This document shows, in pieces, positions 45,610 through 55,030 of a stretch of DNA of 64,000 nucleotides; the first letter of the stretch is position 1; every line of letters begins with the position of its first letter. The position numbers and the translations under genes are program-made. The stretch lies in assembly GCF_011764445.1 (NCBI RefSeq), contig NZ_BLPG01000001.1:1612001-1676000 (forward strand), given 5' to 3'. The stretch is from Phytohabitans rumicis. GTDB lineage: Bacteria; Actinomycetota; Actinomycetes; Mycobacteriales; Micromonosporaceae. Under the pieces are notes generated by a model. That model was not told the DNA's origin. It saw only the letters and a program-made list of their open reading frames with translations, and searched no databases.

Positions 45610-46485
45610 GTGTTGAACGTGCGCCAGGCGGTGTTCCTTATCCCCGCAGTCGTGGAGGTGGCCCGCCGCCGCGCCCTGTTCACGGCCGCCGGGATCGATG
45701 TGACCACCGCGATCGTCGCCTCCTCTCACGCGCAGCAGCAGGATCTCGACGACGGCCGGGTCGATCTGGCGATCACGGCCACCGACAACCTATTCGCCTG
45801 GAACGCGGCCGGTTCCGACATCGCGCTGGTGGCCCAGATCGAGACGACGACAGATCTGGCGCTGATGCTCCGGCCGGGCTTGCCCTCGCTTGACGACCTC
45901 GACCCCGTCCGACTGGCGGTGGACGCCCCTGCCAACGGTTTCGCGATCGTGGCGTACGCGATGATGTCCCGCCTGGGCCGCGTGCCAGCGCAGTACGAGG
46001 TGGTCGAGGTCGGCGGGGTGCGCGAGCGGTTCGAGGCGCTCACCCAGGGGACCGTCGACGCCTCGCTGCTTGCTCCGCCATTGGACGAACTCGGTCGCGG
46101 GCGCGGGATGACCGTGGCCATTCGTGTCCATCAGTTGACGCCGTCGTATCCGGGCCTCGGCGTGGTGGCCAGCCGGTCGAGGCTCGAGGCGCGCCTCGAC
46201 GAGGTGGCGGCCTATCTGCACGCGCTGGACGCGGCACGGCGTTGGCTGCGCGAGGCGCCGAGGGACGAGGTCGCACGCGAGCTCGGGTCCGCGGGTTTCG
46301 GGCCCTCCACCGTCGCCTCCGCACTGGCGACCGCGCCAACCAGCTTGGTGCCGTCCGATGACGGCCTCAAGGCGTTGACGAGACTGCGCGAGGAGCTCGA
46401 CATGACCGTCGCGGGCGCGCCCGACGCCGCCGACTTCGTGGAGCTGCGGCCGCTACGGGTCGCCGGCCTCGTGCCGGCCTCCTGA
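45610..46485 (+). CDS. NMT1/SsuA-type substrate-binding-like protein without signal peptide
   Basis: A 291-residue protein with the periplasmic-binding fold of the NMT1/THI5/SsuA class: VVEVARRRALFTAAGIDVT, a DGRVDLAITATDNLFAW segment and LVAQIETTTDLALMLRPG. GTG 45610 begins directly in the mature fold, so no secretion or lipoprotein signal is present. No permease or ATPase gene adjoins it. It may be a cytoplasmic ligand sensor or carrier, or an enzyme derived from a binding protein. It is the first gene of a rightward operon with thiolase, MBL protein and hydroxylase. Confidence 0.7.
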   Translation: MLNVRQAVFLIPAVVEVARRRALFTAAGIDVTTAIVASSHAQQQDLDDGRVDLAITATDNLFAWNAAGSDIALVAQIETTTDLALMLRPGLPSLDDLDPVRLAVDAPANGFAIVAYAMMSRLGRVPAQYEVVEVGGVRERFEALTQGTVDASLLAPPLDELGRGRGMTVAIRVHQLTPSYPGLGVVASRSRLEARLDEVAAYLHALDAARRWLREAPRDEVARELGSAGFGPSTVASALATAPTSLVPSDDGLKALTRLREELDMTVAGAPDAADFVELRPLRVAGLVPAS

Positions 46486-46517
46486 AACCCTCTGCAAGCC
46501 CAACCCCAGGAGATGCC

Positions 46518-47735
46518 ATGCCCGAGGCCGTCATCGTCGCGACCGCCCGCTCACCCATCGGCCGCGCCCACAAGGGGTCGCTGATCCAGATGCGGCCGGA
46601 CGACCTCGCCGTCCAGATGCTGCGAGCGGCACTGGCCAAGGTGCCCCAACTCGACCGACGCGACATCGACGACCTGATGGTCGGCTGCGCCCAGCCGGGG
46701 GGTGAGGCCGGGTTCAACCTCGCCCGGGTCGTTGCCGTACTCGCCGGGATGGACCATCTGTCGGGGACCACCGTCAACCGCTTCTGCGCGTCAGGCCTGC
46801 AGGCGATCCGGATGGCGTTCCACGCGATCAAATCCGGTGAGGGCGACGTCTTCGTCGCCGCGGGCGTGGAGGCGGTGAGCCGATACGTCAAGGGCAACGC
46901 CGACAGCCACCCAGATACCGACAACCCGGCCTTCATCGCGGCGAAGGCGCGAACCGGGCAGCTAGCGGCCGGGGTCCGGGCTTGGTCCGACCCGCGGGAC
47001 AGCGGCGAACTGCCGGACATCTACATGGCCATGGGCCAGACTGCGGAGAACGTGGCCGAGCTCGAAGGCGTCAGCCGGGAGGCACAGGACGAGTTCGCTG
47101 TCCGGAGCCAGAACCGGGCCGAGAAGGGCATCGCCGACGGGTTCTGGGAGCGCGACCTCACACCCGTCAGGCTGCCGGACGGCACCGTGGTCTGCCGCGA
47201 CGACAGCCCGCGGCCGGGTGTGACCCTGAAATCGGTCGCGCAGCTCAAGCCCGCGTTCCGCGCGAACGGGACGGTGACGGCCGGCAACGCGTGCCCCGTG
47301 AGCGACGGCGCGGCGGCGGTCATTGTCATGTCGGACACGAAGGCCGCGCAGCTCGGCATCACGCCACTCGCCCGGATCATCAGCACCGGGCAGTCCGCCC
47401 TATCGCCGGAGATCATGGGGCTGGGCCCGATAGAGGCGACGAGGCGGGCTCTCGACAGAGCCGGCTTGTCAATCGCAGACGTCGATCTCGTGGAGATGAA
47501 CGAGGCGTTCGCGGCTCAGGTCGTCCCGTCGGCGCGCCGACTCGGCATCGACGAGGAGCGGCTCAACGTGTACGGGGGCGCGATCGCCCTCGGGCATCCC
47601 TTCGGGATGACCGGAGTTCGCATCGCGACCACACTCATCCACGCCCTCCAGGAGCGGGACGGCCAGTTCGGCCTCGAGACGATGTGCGTGGGCGGAGGGC
47701 AAGGCATGGCCATGGTCATCGAGCGGCTCTCTTAA
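46518..47735 (+). CDS. Acetyl-CoA C-acyltransferase (thiolase)
   Basis: A 405-residue intact degradative thiolase: C90 in [13 protein letters not shown]-equivalent [35 protein letters not shown] and the second cysteine in [15 protein letters not shown] lies 6 bases ahead of ATG 46518. It could cleave acetoacetyl-CoA made by the ligase at 36104, or a beta-ketoacyl-CoA from side-chain oxidation. It is only distantly like the thiolase at 7338, so it is not a recent duplicate. Confidence 0.88.
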   Translation: MPEAVIVATARSPIGRAHKGSLIQMRPDDLAVQMLRAALAKVPQLDRRDIDDLMVGCAQPGGEAGFNLARVVAVLAGMDHLSGTTVNRFCASGLQAIRMAFHAIKSGEGDVFVAAGVEAVSRYVKGNADSHPDTDNPAFIAAKARTGQLAAGVRAWSDPRDSGELPDIYMAMGQTAENVAELEGVSREAQDEFAVRSQNRAEKGIADGFWERDLTPVRLPDGTVVCRDDSPRPGVTLKSVAQLKPAFRANGTVTAGNACPVSDGAAAVIVMSDTKAAQLGITPLARIISTGQSALSPEIMGLGPIEATRRALDRAGLSIADVDLVEMNEAFAAQVVPSARRLGIDEERLNVYGGAIALGHPFGMTGVRIATTLIHALQERDGQFGLETMCVGGGQGMAMVIERLS

Positions 47736-47782
47736 CACAACGGATGACATCTAATAGATCCTTGATCAGGAGGCGCATCGCG

Positions 47783-48744
47783 ATGAATGCGAAGCCGTTC
47801 GCTTCTGCCGCCGACACCGGCGTGAAGACCGAAACGCTGGAGGTGTTGGCCGACGGCGTCTATGCGCTGACCGCGGAGGGCGACCCCAACGTCGGCGCCA
47901 TCGAGGGCGAAGAGTTCGTCGTCGCGTTCGAGGCCAGGGCCACCCCGGTGATGGCCCGGCAATGGCTGGACAAATTGCGGGAGCACACCGACAAGCCGGT
48001 CAAGTACCTGGTGCTGTCGCACTACCACGCGGTGCGGGTGCTGGGCGCGGCCGCCTTCGACGCCGACGTGATCATCGCACATGAGGCGACGCGCAGGCTG
48101 ATCGCCGAGCGGGGCAAGGAGGATTGGGACTCCGAGGCAGCCCGCATGCCGCGGTTGTTCAAGGGCGCCGACACCATTCCGGGGCTGACCTGGCCCGACC
48201 TCACCTTCTCCGACCGGTTGACCATCGACCTCGGCGGCAACCGCGGCGAGCTGGTGTTGCAGCACTGCGGGCGCGGCCACACCGCCGGCGACCTGGTCGC
48301 CTGGCTGCCGTCCCAGGGGTGTTGTTCGCCGGCGATCTGGTGGAGGCGCACGCCGCGCTCTACACGGGGGACGCGTTCCACGCCGACTGGTCGACCGGCA
48401 CGCTCGACCGGGTCAAGGCGTTCGGCGCCGATGCCCTCGTCGGTGGTCGGGGCGATGTGGCCCGCGGGCGGGACACGGTCGACGCGGCGATCGAGCAGAC
48501 CCGTGACTTCCTGCTGGTGATGCGCCGGATCGTCGGTGACGTCCACGGCAGCGGTGGCACGCTGAAGGACGCCTTCACCGCGACCCATGAAGCCCTCGCA
48601 CCGAAGTACGGCAAGTGGCCGATCTTCGAGCACTGCCTGCCGTTCGACGTGCAGCGTCTGTGGGACGAGCTCGACGGAATCGACTGGCCGCGGATCTGGA
48701 CCGCGCAGCGCGACCGCGAGGTCTGGGACCAGCTGCAGGGGTGA
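47783..48744 (+). CDS. Metallo-beta-lactamase-fold protein with altered metal motif (one frameshift)
   Basis: An MBL-fold protein of about 320 residues. The usual HxHxDH motif reads SHYHAVRVLGA: the first two histidines stay, but aspartate and the third histidine are replaced by V and R. A later histidine motif, HCGRGHTAGD, and LFAGDLVEAHAAL are kept. The frame breaks near 48317. One added G gives PSQGVLFAGDLV and 321 codons. Classic hydrolase activity through two metals looks unlikely. It may bind one metal or act on a different substrate. The next gene starts at its stop. Confidence 0.75.
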
Positions 48745-48749
48745 CGGGC

Positions 48750-50372
48750 ATGGCAGAGAAGGCCGGCGGATACGCCGGTGAGGCAGTGGCCGTCATCGGG
48801 AATGGACCGGTCGGCCAGACAACGGCGTTGTTGCTCGCCCGTTGGGGGATCCCGGTCGTGCTGCTCGATGTCCGGCCGGCCCGGTCGGCGGTCGGCTCCA
48901 AGGCCATCGTTCAGCAGCGTGACGTCCTCGACGTCTGGGAGTCCGTCGGGGCGGGGCGCCACATCGCCGCCGAGGGCCTCACCTGGACCCGCGCCCGCAC
49001 CTTCTACAGGAACCATGAGCTGTTCTGTCTGGAGTTTCGCGACCCGGGACGGTCGACCTTCCCGCCTTTCGTCAACATCTCGCAGAGCCGAACCGAGGAG
49101 ATCCTCGACGAGCGGATCGCCGCCGAGCCGCTGATCAAGTCGCGGTGGGCAACGGAGGTCACCGGTGTCTCGCAACACGACGCGGGCGTGACGCTCACCT
49201 GTCAGGCACCGGACGGGGTGCAGACCATCCGGGCGCCGTTCGTGGTGGCCTGTGGCGGCCCCCGCAGCGACCCGTTACGCGCCGCGCTCGGCCTGCGGTT
49301 CCCCGGCCGTACCTTCGAGGACCACTTCCTCATCTGCGACATCCGCACCGAGCTTCCGGGCTGGGAGCGGGAGCGCCGGTTCTACTTCGACCCGGAGTGG
49401 AACCCGGGCCGGCAGGTGCTGATCCACCCGTGCCCTGATTCGGTGTTTCGGATCGACTGGCAGGTGCCGCCCGACTTCGACCTGGCCCGCGAGGAGACCA
49501 ACGGGGGCCTCGATCGCCGGATCCGGCACGTCATCGGAGACCGCGACTATCAGCTCGTGTGGCACTCGGTGTACCGGTTCCACGCCCGGCACGTCGACCG
49601 GATGCGAATCGAGCGGGTCCTCGTGGCCGGCGACTGCGCGCACCTGGTGTCGCCGTTCGGCGCCCGCGGGCTGAACTCCGGTGTGCAGGACGCCGAAAAC
49701 GCGGCCTGGAAAATCGCCTTTGTGCTCAACGGCTGGGCCGATGACGGACTACTGGAGAGCTACCACGACGAGCGGCTCGCCGCCGCGATCGAAAACATCA
49801 ACGTCACCAGCGACACGATGGACTTCCTCGTCCCACAGAGCACCGAGTCGTGGTCGTACCGGCGCAACGTGCTCGAGCGGGCGGTCGACGATCCGTCCGC
49901 CCGCGCACTTGTCGACTCCGGCCGGCTCGCCGAGCCGTTCTGGTACGTCGACTCGCCGTTGACCACCCCCAACCCGGAACGGCGGTTTCCGGGGCGGCCG
50001 CCACGCGGCCAGGCGCCGGCGATCGCGCCTGGGGTCATCCTCCCCGACGTGCCCATCCGGATCCCGGGATCAGCGCGGATCTCCCGTACCCGCGAGATAG
50101 CCCGGGACGGCCTACTGGCGCTGACCACTAACGGCGTGGACGTCTCGGAGGTGTCTGCGGTGATCGGCGCCGCCACGTCGGCGCCATTTCGCGTGCTGCC
50201 GCTGGCCGACATCGACGACGGCACGCTCGCCGACGTGATCGAGGCGAAGCCGGGCGAGGTCTGGCTCATTCGCCCCGACGCCCACATCGCAGCCGCCGTA
50301 GTCGCGACGCCCGACATCCTCCACGCTGCGGTCAAGCGATGCCTGGGCAGCCCCGTGACCATCCGCACCTGA
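48750..50372 (+). CDS. FAD-dependent aromatic hydroxylase (3-(3-hydroxyphenyl)propionate/HPA-type)
   Basis: A 540-residue group A flavin hydroxylase, intact. It has VAVIGNGPVGQTTALLLARWG (here VAVIGNGPVGQTTALLLA), a variant DG motif in VVACGGPRSDPLR, and RVLVAGDCAHLVSPFGARGL, then a thioredoxin-like C-terminal domain. ATG 48750 is preferred; GTG 48741 overlaps the previous stop and is possible. It directly precedes homogentisate dioxygenase, so it may make homogentisate or a related hydroquinone from a hydroxyphenylacetate, for example by ring hydroxylation with a side-chain shift. That is inference from position. Confidence 0.83.
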   Translation: MAEKAGGYAGEAVAVIGNGPVGQTTALLLARWGIPVVLLDVRPARSAVGSKAIVQQRDVLDVWESVGAGRHIAAEGLTWTRARTFYRNHELFCLEFRDPGRSTFPPFVNISQSRTEEILDERIAAEPLIKSRWATEVTGVSQHDAGVTLTCQAPDGVQTIRAPFVVACGGPRSDPLRAALGLRFPGRTFEDHFLICDIRTELPGWERERRFYFDPEWNPGRQVLIHPCPDSVFRIDWQVPPDFDLAREETNGGLDRRIRHVIGDRDYQLVWHSVYRFHARHVDRMRIERVLVAGDCAHLVSPFGARGLNSGVQDAENAAWKIAFVLNGWADDGLLESYHDERLAAAIENINVTSDTMDFLVPQSTESWSYRRNVLERAVDDPSARALVDSGRLAEPFWYVDSPLTTPNPERRFPGRPPRGQAPAIAPGVILPDVPIRIPGSARISRTREIARDGLLALTTNGVDVSEVSAVIGAATSAPFRVLPLADIDDGTLADVIEAKPGEVWLIRPDAHIAAAVVATPDILHAAVKRCLGSPVTIRT

Positions 50373-50400
50373 GTTCAGCCAGGTCCACGAGGAGAGACAC

Positions 50401-51620
50401 ATGCCGCACTACCGCACCGTCGGCGACATCCCCCGCAAGCGACACACCCAGTTCCGGCGTCCGGACGGAGCCCTGTACCACGAGGAGCTGATGGAGAGGA
50501 GGGGTTCTCCGACGACTCCGCCCTCCTGTACCACCTCAACCCGCCCACGGCCATCGTCGACAGCGTCGCCTTCGACGGTCCGGCCTGGCCGCGGAGCGGG
50601 AACAAGCCGCTGAAGCCCCGGCATTTCAAAACGCACAAGCTGGACGGCCGCAATACCGACCCGGTGCTCGGCCGCCGGCACCTGTTGGCCAACTCCGACC
50701 TCCGCATCTCGTACGCGGCCGCCGACCGGCCCTCGCCGTTGTACCGCAACGCCATTGGCGACGAGTGTGTCTACATCGAATCGGGCGCGGCCACTCTGGA
50801 GACGATCTTCGGAGGCCGCCCAGGACGTGCGGATCCAGCTCGGTCGATCAACGTCGGGCCGGGCGACCACGTGCTGATCCCGGCGTCGGCGACCCACCGG
50901 TGGGTGCCGACAGCGGGTGAGCCGCTGCGGACGCTGGTGGTTGAGGCCGCCGGCGGCGGACACATCAACCCGCCGAAGCGATATCTGTCCCGGCACGGGC
51001 AGTTCCTGGAGCACGCCCCCTACTGCGAGCGGGACCTGCGCGCCCCGACCCAGTCGCACCTCGTGGAGGGTACCGACGTGGAGGTATACGTGCAGCACCG
51101 GCACGGCTGGACGGTGTTCACCTACGCCACGCACCCCTTCGACGTCGTCGGGTGGGACGGAAACAACTACCCGTACGCGTTCAACATCGCCGACTTCGAG
51201 CCGATCACCGGGCGCATCCACCAGCCGCCGCCGGTGCACCAGGCCTTCGAGCTGCCGGGTGCGGTGATATGCGCGTTCGTTCCCCGCAAGTTCGACTACC
51301 ACCCGCAGGCGATCCCGGCCCCGTATAACCACGCCAACGTGGACAGCGACGAGATCCTGTTCTATGTCGGCGGCGACTTCATGTCCCGCAAGGGCGCCGG
51401 CATCGAGATGGGCTCCGTCACCCTTCACCCCGCCGGGTTCATCCACGGTCCCCAGCCAGGTTCGGTAGAAGCCAGCATCGGCGAAGAGGGCACCACCGAG
51501 TACGCCATCATGATCGATACATTTCGACCACTGGAACTGTGCGAGCCGGCCTTCGCCTGCGAGGACACCTCGTATGCCTGGAGCTGGTCAGGACGCGCTC
51601 CCGCGGAGCCGACGCAGTGA
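50401..51620 (+). CDS. hmgA: Homogentisate 1,2-dioxygenase (one frameshift)
   Basis: A homogentisate dioxygenase of about 406 residues, opening homogentisate to maleylacetoacetate. Recognisable blocks are HPFDVVGWDGNNYPYAFNI, HQPPPVHQAFEL, CAFVPRKFDYHPQAIPAPY and TLHPAGFIHGPQPG, which include the histidine and glutamate iron ligands. The frame breaks near 50488. One added G gives ELMGEEGFSDDSALLYH and 407 codons. It is followed, with overlapping starts, by an unknown gene and fumarylacetoacetase. No maleylacetoacetate isomerase was found, unless the unknown gene does that step. Confidence 0.88.
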
Positions 51621-52468
51621 CGACCCGCGGCGGCTTGTTTGCAGCGCTTGTCGACGACGCAGGGCTGTTTCCTCCAATGCAGCTACCGATGCTGGCCGCG
51701 ATGAACCGGCATCGAGCCGACGGGAAAGCCGGAGAACCGGTGTTGACGCACCGGTTCCTGTGCCCAGCGAGCGCGGTGTCCAACCTGCGTGACCGCCTCC
51801 GCCCGCAGGAGCCGTGGCGGCTCGGGCTCATCGTCGACGTCGAGCTGAGCGACCTACCACACGTCCTCGACGCGGTGGCACACGATACCCGGCTCGAACT
51901 GGAAACGGTGGAACTGCGCCTGCCGGGCAAAGATCGGCCGGCGCATGCGGTTGACGCGGCGCGCGCACCCCTTGGTTCAACCGACGCATCCACCTACCTC
52001 GAGTTAGCCCCAGCTTCCCCGGCGGTTCCGGACACGCTTGCCGCATGCGCCGACCGGGGCTTCGGGGCAAAGATCCGCTGCGGCGGCACGACAGCGGCCG
52101 CCTTCCCCACCGCCGCGCAACTAGCCGGATTCCTCCTCGCCGCGGTAGGACTCGCTGTGCCGTTCAAAGCAACCGCCGGACTGCACCACGCGGTGCGTTA
52201 CCAGGATCCGGTCACCGGATTCAAGCACCACGGGTTCCTCAACCTACTGGTGGCGGTCTGCCACGCGGTGGAAGGCGCCGACCCGAAGGAGGTTGAGGCC
52301 GCGCTGCTCATCGACGACGGCCCGACGCTGGCGGCACGGGCGCGCGGCGTTCCCGACCATACCGCGACACGAGCCCGGCAACTCTTCGTCGCATACGGAT
52401 CGTGCAGCACATCCGAGCCCGTCGATGACCTCGCTGGCCTCGGACTCCTCGAATCGAGGCTCGCATGA
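51617..52468 (+). CDS. Conserved protein of unknown function between hmgA and fahA
   Basis: A 283-residue protein, start GTG 51617 overlapping the hmgA stop (GTGA) and its own stop overlapping the fahA start (ATGA). I do not recognise a characterised family. Visible features are an N-terminal LFAALVDDAGLFPPMQLPM, a middle GFGAKIRCGGTTAAAFPTA, then VPFKATAGLHHAVRYQDP and GFKHHGFLNLLVAVCHA. Conserved-looking K, R, H and G residues and alternating strand-helix pattern suggest a TIM-barrel-like enzyme. Its tight coupling implies a step between maleylacetoacetate and fumarylacetoacetate, or repair of a side product. Confidence 0.7.
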   Translation: MTTRGGLFAALVDDAGLFPPMQLPMLAAMNRHRADGKAGEPVLTHRFLCPASAVSNLRDRLRPQEPWRLGLIVDVELSDLPHVLDAVAHDTRLELETVELRLPGKDRPAHAVDAARAPLGSTDASTYLELAPASPAVPDTLAACADRGFGAKIRCGGTTAAAFPTAAQLAGFLLAAVGLAVPFKATAGLHHAVRYQDPVTGFKHHGFLNLLVAVCHAVEGADPKEVEAALLIDDGPTLAARARGVPDHTATRARQLFVAYGSCSTSEPVDDLAGLGLLESRLA

Positions 52469-53673
52469 CGTGGGCGTCGGTCCCACCAGGCTCCGACTTT
52501 CCGGTCGAGAACCTGCCCTACGGTGTGTTCTCCGCCGACGGCCGCGCACCGCGGGTGGGCGTCGCCATCGGCGACCACATCCTGGATCTGGCGCCGGTAC
52601 TCGACGAACCGGTCTTCGCCGAGCCCACGCTCAACCGGTTCCTCGGCCAAGGCCGGCGCCGCTGGCAGCAAATCCGGAACCACGTGACCGATCTGCTCAC
52701 CGACCCGGCGCACCGGCCGGTCGTGCAGCCCCATCTCCTGCCGCAGGCGTCGGTCACCATGCATATGCCGTTCGAGGTCGCGGACTATGTGGACTTCTAC
52801 GCATCGGTTGACCACGCCACCAATCTGGGCCGGATCTTCCGTCCCGATCAGGAGCCGCTGACGCCGAACTGGCGCTGGCTGCCGATCGGCTACCACGGTC
52901 GGGCCGGCACCGTCGTCGCATCCGGCACCCCCGTCACGCGTCCCTGCGGGCAATGCAAACGGACATTGGAGGCCGCGCCCGCCTTCGGCCCCAGCGAACG
53001 GTTGGACATCGAAGCCGAACTCGGTTTCGTCGTCGGCATGCCCAGCGAACTAGGCAAGCCAGTGCCGATCGACCGGTTCCGCGATCACGTGTTCGGCGTC
53101 GTACTGGTAAACGACTGGAGCGCGCGCGATATGCAGGCCTGGGAGTATGTCCCGCTAGGGCCGTTCCTCGGCAAAAGCTTCGCCACATCGGTATCGCCCT
53201 GGGTAATTCCGCTTGATGCCCTGGACGCCGCGATGGTGACGCCGCCGCCCCAGCAGCCACAGCCGCTGCCGTACCTGCGCGACCCGGACGTCTGGGGCCT
53301 CGACATCGAGCTGGAGGTTCGGCTCAACGGGCATGTCGTGTCCCGACCGCCGTACCGCGCCATGTACTGGACACCGGCCCAGATGCTCGCCCACATGACC
53401 GTCAACGGCGCGTCGCTGCGAACCGGGGACCTGTTCGCCTCCGGAACCATCTCAGGTCCCGATCGCACCCAACGTGGCTCCTTCATCGAACTCAGCTGGA
53501 ACGGCGCCGAGCCCTTCGACCTTGCCGATGGCACCACACGCACATTCCTTCAGGACGGCGACCACGTCGCGATCGCGGCCCGAGCCCCGGCGCGGAACGG
53601 TGTAAGCATTGGGTTCGGCGAGGTGACCGGCGCTGTCAGTCCCGCACAGTTGGATCCGCGGGTTCGGGGGTAG
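52465..53673 (+). CDS. fahA: Fumarylacetoacetase
   Basis: A 402-residue, full-length fumarylacetoacetase. The N-terminal SH3-like domain contains FPVENLPYGVFS and the catalytic FAH domain YVDFYASVDHATNLG, LPIGYHGRAGTVV, LDIEAELGFVVG, NDWSARDMQAWEYVPLGPF and GKSFATSVSPWVI. It cleaves fumarylacetoacetate to fumarate and acetoacetate. It is the last gene of the rightward operon, meeting the leftward CoA-transferase genes of island B. Confidence 0.92.
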   Translation: MTWASVPPGSDFPVENLPYGVFSADGRAPRVGVAIGDHILDLAPVLDEPVFAEPTLNRFLGQGRRRWQQIRNHVTDLLTDPAHRPVVQPHLLPQASVTMHMPFEVADYVDFYASVDHATNLGRIFRPDQEPLTPNWRWLPIGYHGRAGTVVASGTPVTRPCGQCKRTLEAAPAFGPSERLDIEAELGFVVGMPSELGKPVPIDRFRDHVFGVVLVNDWSARDMQAWEYVPLGPFLGKSFATSVSPWVIPLDALDAAMVTPPPQQPQPLPYLRDPDVWGLDIELEVRLNGHVVSRPPYRAMYWTPAQMLAHMTVNGASLRTGDLFASGTISGPDRTQRGSFIELSWNGAEPFDLADGTTRTFLQDGDHVAIAARAPARNGVSIGFGEVTGAVSPAQLDPRVRG

Positions 53674-53713
53674 ATCGGGCCGTCGCCACGACAGCCGGGC
53701 CAATCCGGCGTGG

Positions 53714-54370
53714 TCAGCGGCCGGATGTGTGGAGGGGGACGGCCAGCTGTTGTGCCAGTTGGTCGAATGAGACGCCGTGCAGGTCCCGCACGTACACCCC
53801 GTCGGGAGCGATGTCGAAGGTGGCCAGGTCGGTGTAGACCCGGGTCACCGAGCCCACGCCAGTGAGGGGTAGGTACACGTCGGCACGAGCTTGGGGCTGC
53901 CGTCGTTGGCGAACAGCGTCATCATGACCCAGACCTGTTTGGCGCCGATGGCGAGATCCATCGCGCCGCCGACTGCCGGGATCGCGTCCGGGTTGCCGGT
54001 GTGCCAGTTGGCGACGTCGCCGGCCGCCGATACCTGGAACGCGCCGAGCACGCACACGTCGAGGTGACCGCCCCGGATCATGGCGAAGCTGTCGGCGTGG
54101 GGAAGTACGACGCGCCCGGCAGTTCGCTGATCGGAGCTTTGCCCGCGTTGATCAGGGGTCGACGTGGCTGCCTTCGGCGGCCGGTCCCATGTGGAGCATG
54201 CCGTTCTCGGTGTGCAGGACGACGTTCGCGTCGGTGGCCACATGGTCGGCCACCAGTGTCGGTAGGCCGATGCCGAGGTTGACGTAGGCGCCGCGGGGTA
54301 TGTCCGCGGCGATCGCCGCAGCGAGCTCATGCTTGCCCCGTGAGGCGCCACCAGCGGCTATCGCGGTCAT
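53714..54370 (-). CDS. 3-oxoacid CoA-transferase subunit B, island B (three frameshifts)
   Basis: Paralogue of 6012-6649. [11 protein letters not shown] carries the catalytic glutamate; [19 protein letters not shown] and [17 protein letters not shown] follow. Breaks lie near 54157, 54102 and 53875, each solved by one C in a C run (giving [25 protein letters not shown] and [14 protein letters not shown]). The corrected gene has 220 codons. The start overlaps the subunit A stop (ATGA at 54367-54370). It should activate beta-ketoadipate made by the island B genes. Confidence 0.8.
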
Positions 54371-55027
54371 ACCGCCACCACCCGGTTGACGTAGATGCTG
54401 GGGGTCACGATCACCTCGGGTCGAGGTCTCCCACCGCGACCACGTGCGAGACCTGGGCGACGACGACCGTCGCCGCCGTGGCCATCACGGGGCCGAAGTT
54501 GCGGGCTGTCTTGCGGTAGACGAGGTTGCCCATGCGGTCGGCCAGGTGGGCGCCGATGAGCGCGACGTCCCCCTTGATGGGGTACTCCAGAACGTGGGTG
54601 CGGCCGTCGATTTCCCGCGTCTCCTTGCCCGCCGCCAAGGGAGTGCCTGCACCGGTGGGTGTGAAGAAGACACCGATGCCGGCGCCGGCCGCGCGGATCC
54701 GCTCGGCCAGGTTGCGCCCTGTGGCACGAGTTCCAGCTCGATCTCTCCTGCGCGGTACAGGCCGTCGAACACCCACGAGTCAGGCTGCCGCGGAAAGGAG
54801 CAGACGATCCTGCGTACGCGTTTGGCGGCGAGGAGGGCGGCCAGGCCGGTGTCGCCGTTGCCGGCGTTGTTCGAGACGATCGTGAGGTCGGTGGCGCCTT
54901 GGCGGATCAGCGCGTCGATGAGCTGCGCCGGCATGCCTGCCGCTCCGAAGCCGCCGACGAGGATCGTCGAGCCGTCCTCGACACCCGACACCGCCTGGTC
55001 CGTCGTGGCGCAGATGGTCGCCGTCAC
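54367..55027 (-). CDS. 3-oxoacid CoA-transferase subunit A, island B (two frameshifts)
   Basis: Paralogue of 6646-7341 with [57 protein letters not shown] and [17 protein letters not shown]. Breaks near 54718 and 54424 are each repaired by one base ([27 protein letters not shown]), giving 221 codons. GTG 55027 lies 3 bases after the decarboxylase stop. No thiolase lies in island B, so the one at 7338 or 46518 must finish the pathway. Confidence 0.82.
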
Positions 55028-55030
55028 GCG

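Noticed and set aside
53692-53709. Short hairpin GCCGG/CCGGC between the convergent fahA and CoA-transferase genes
   Set aside because: A 5-bp stem is expected often by chance at this GC content, so I do not call it a terminator.
30699-55027. Treating each broken gene as a true pseudogene
   Set aside because: Breaks are single bases in homopolymers, intact motifs continue on both sides without other damage, and corrected lengths are exact multiples of three.
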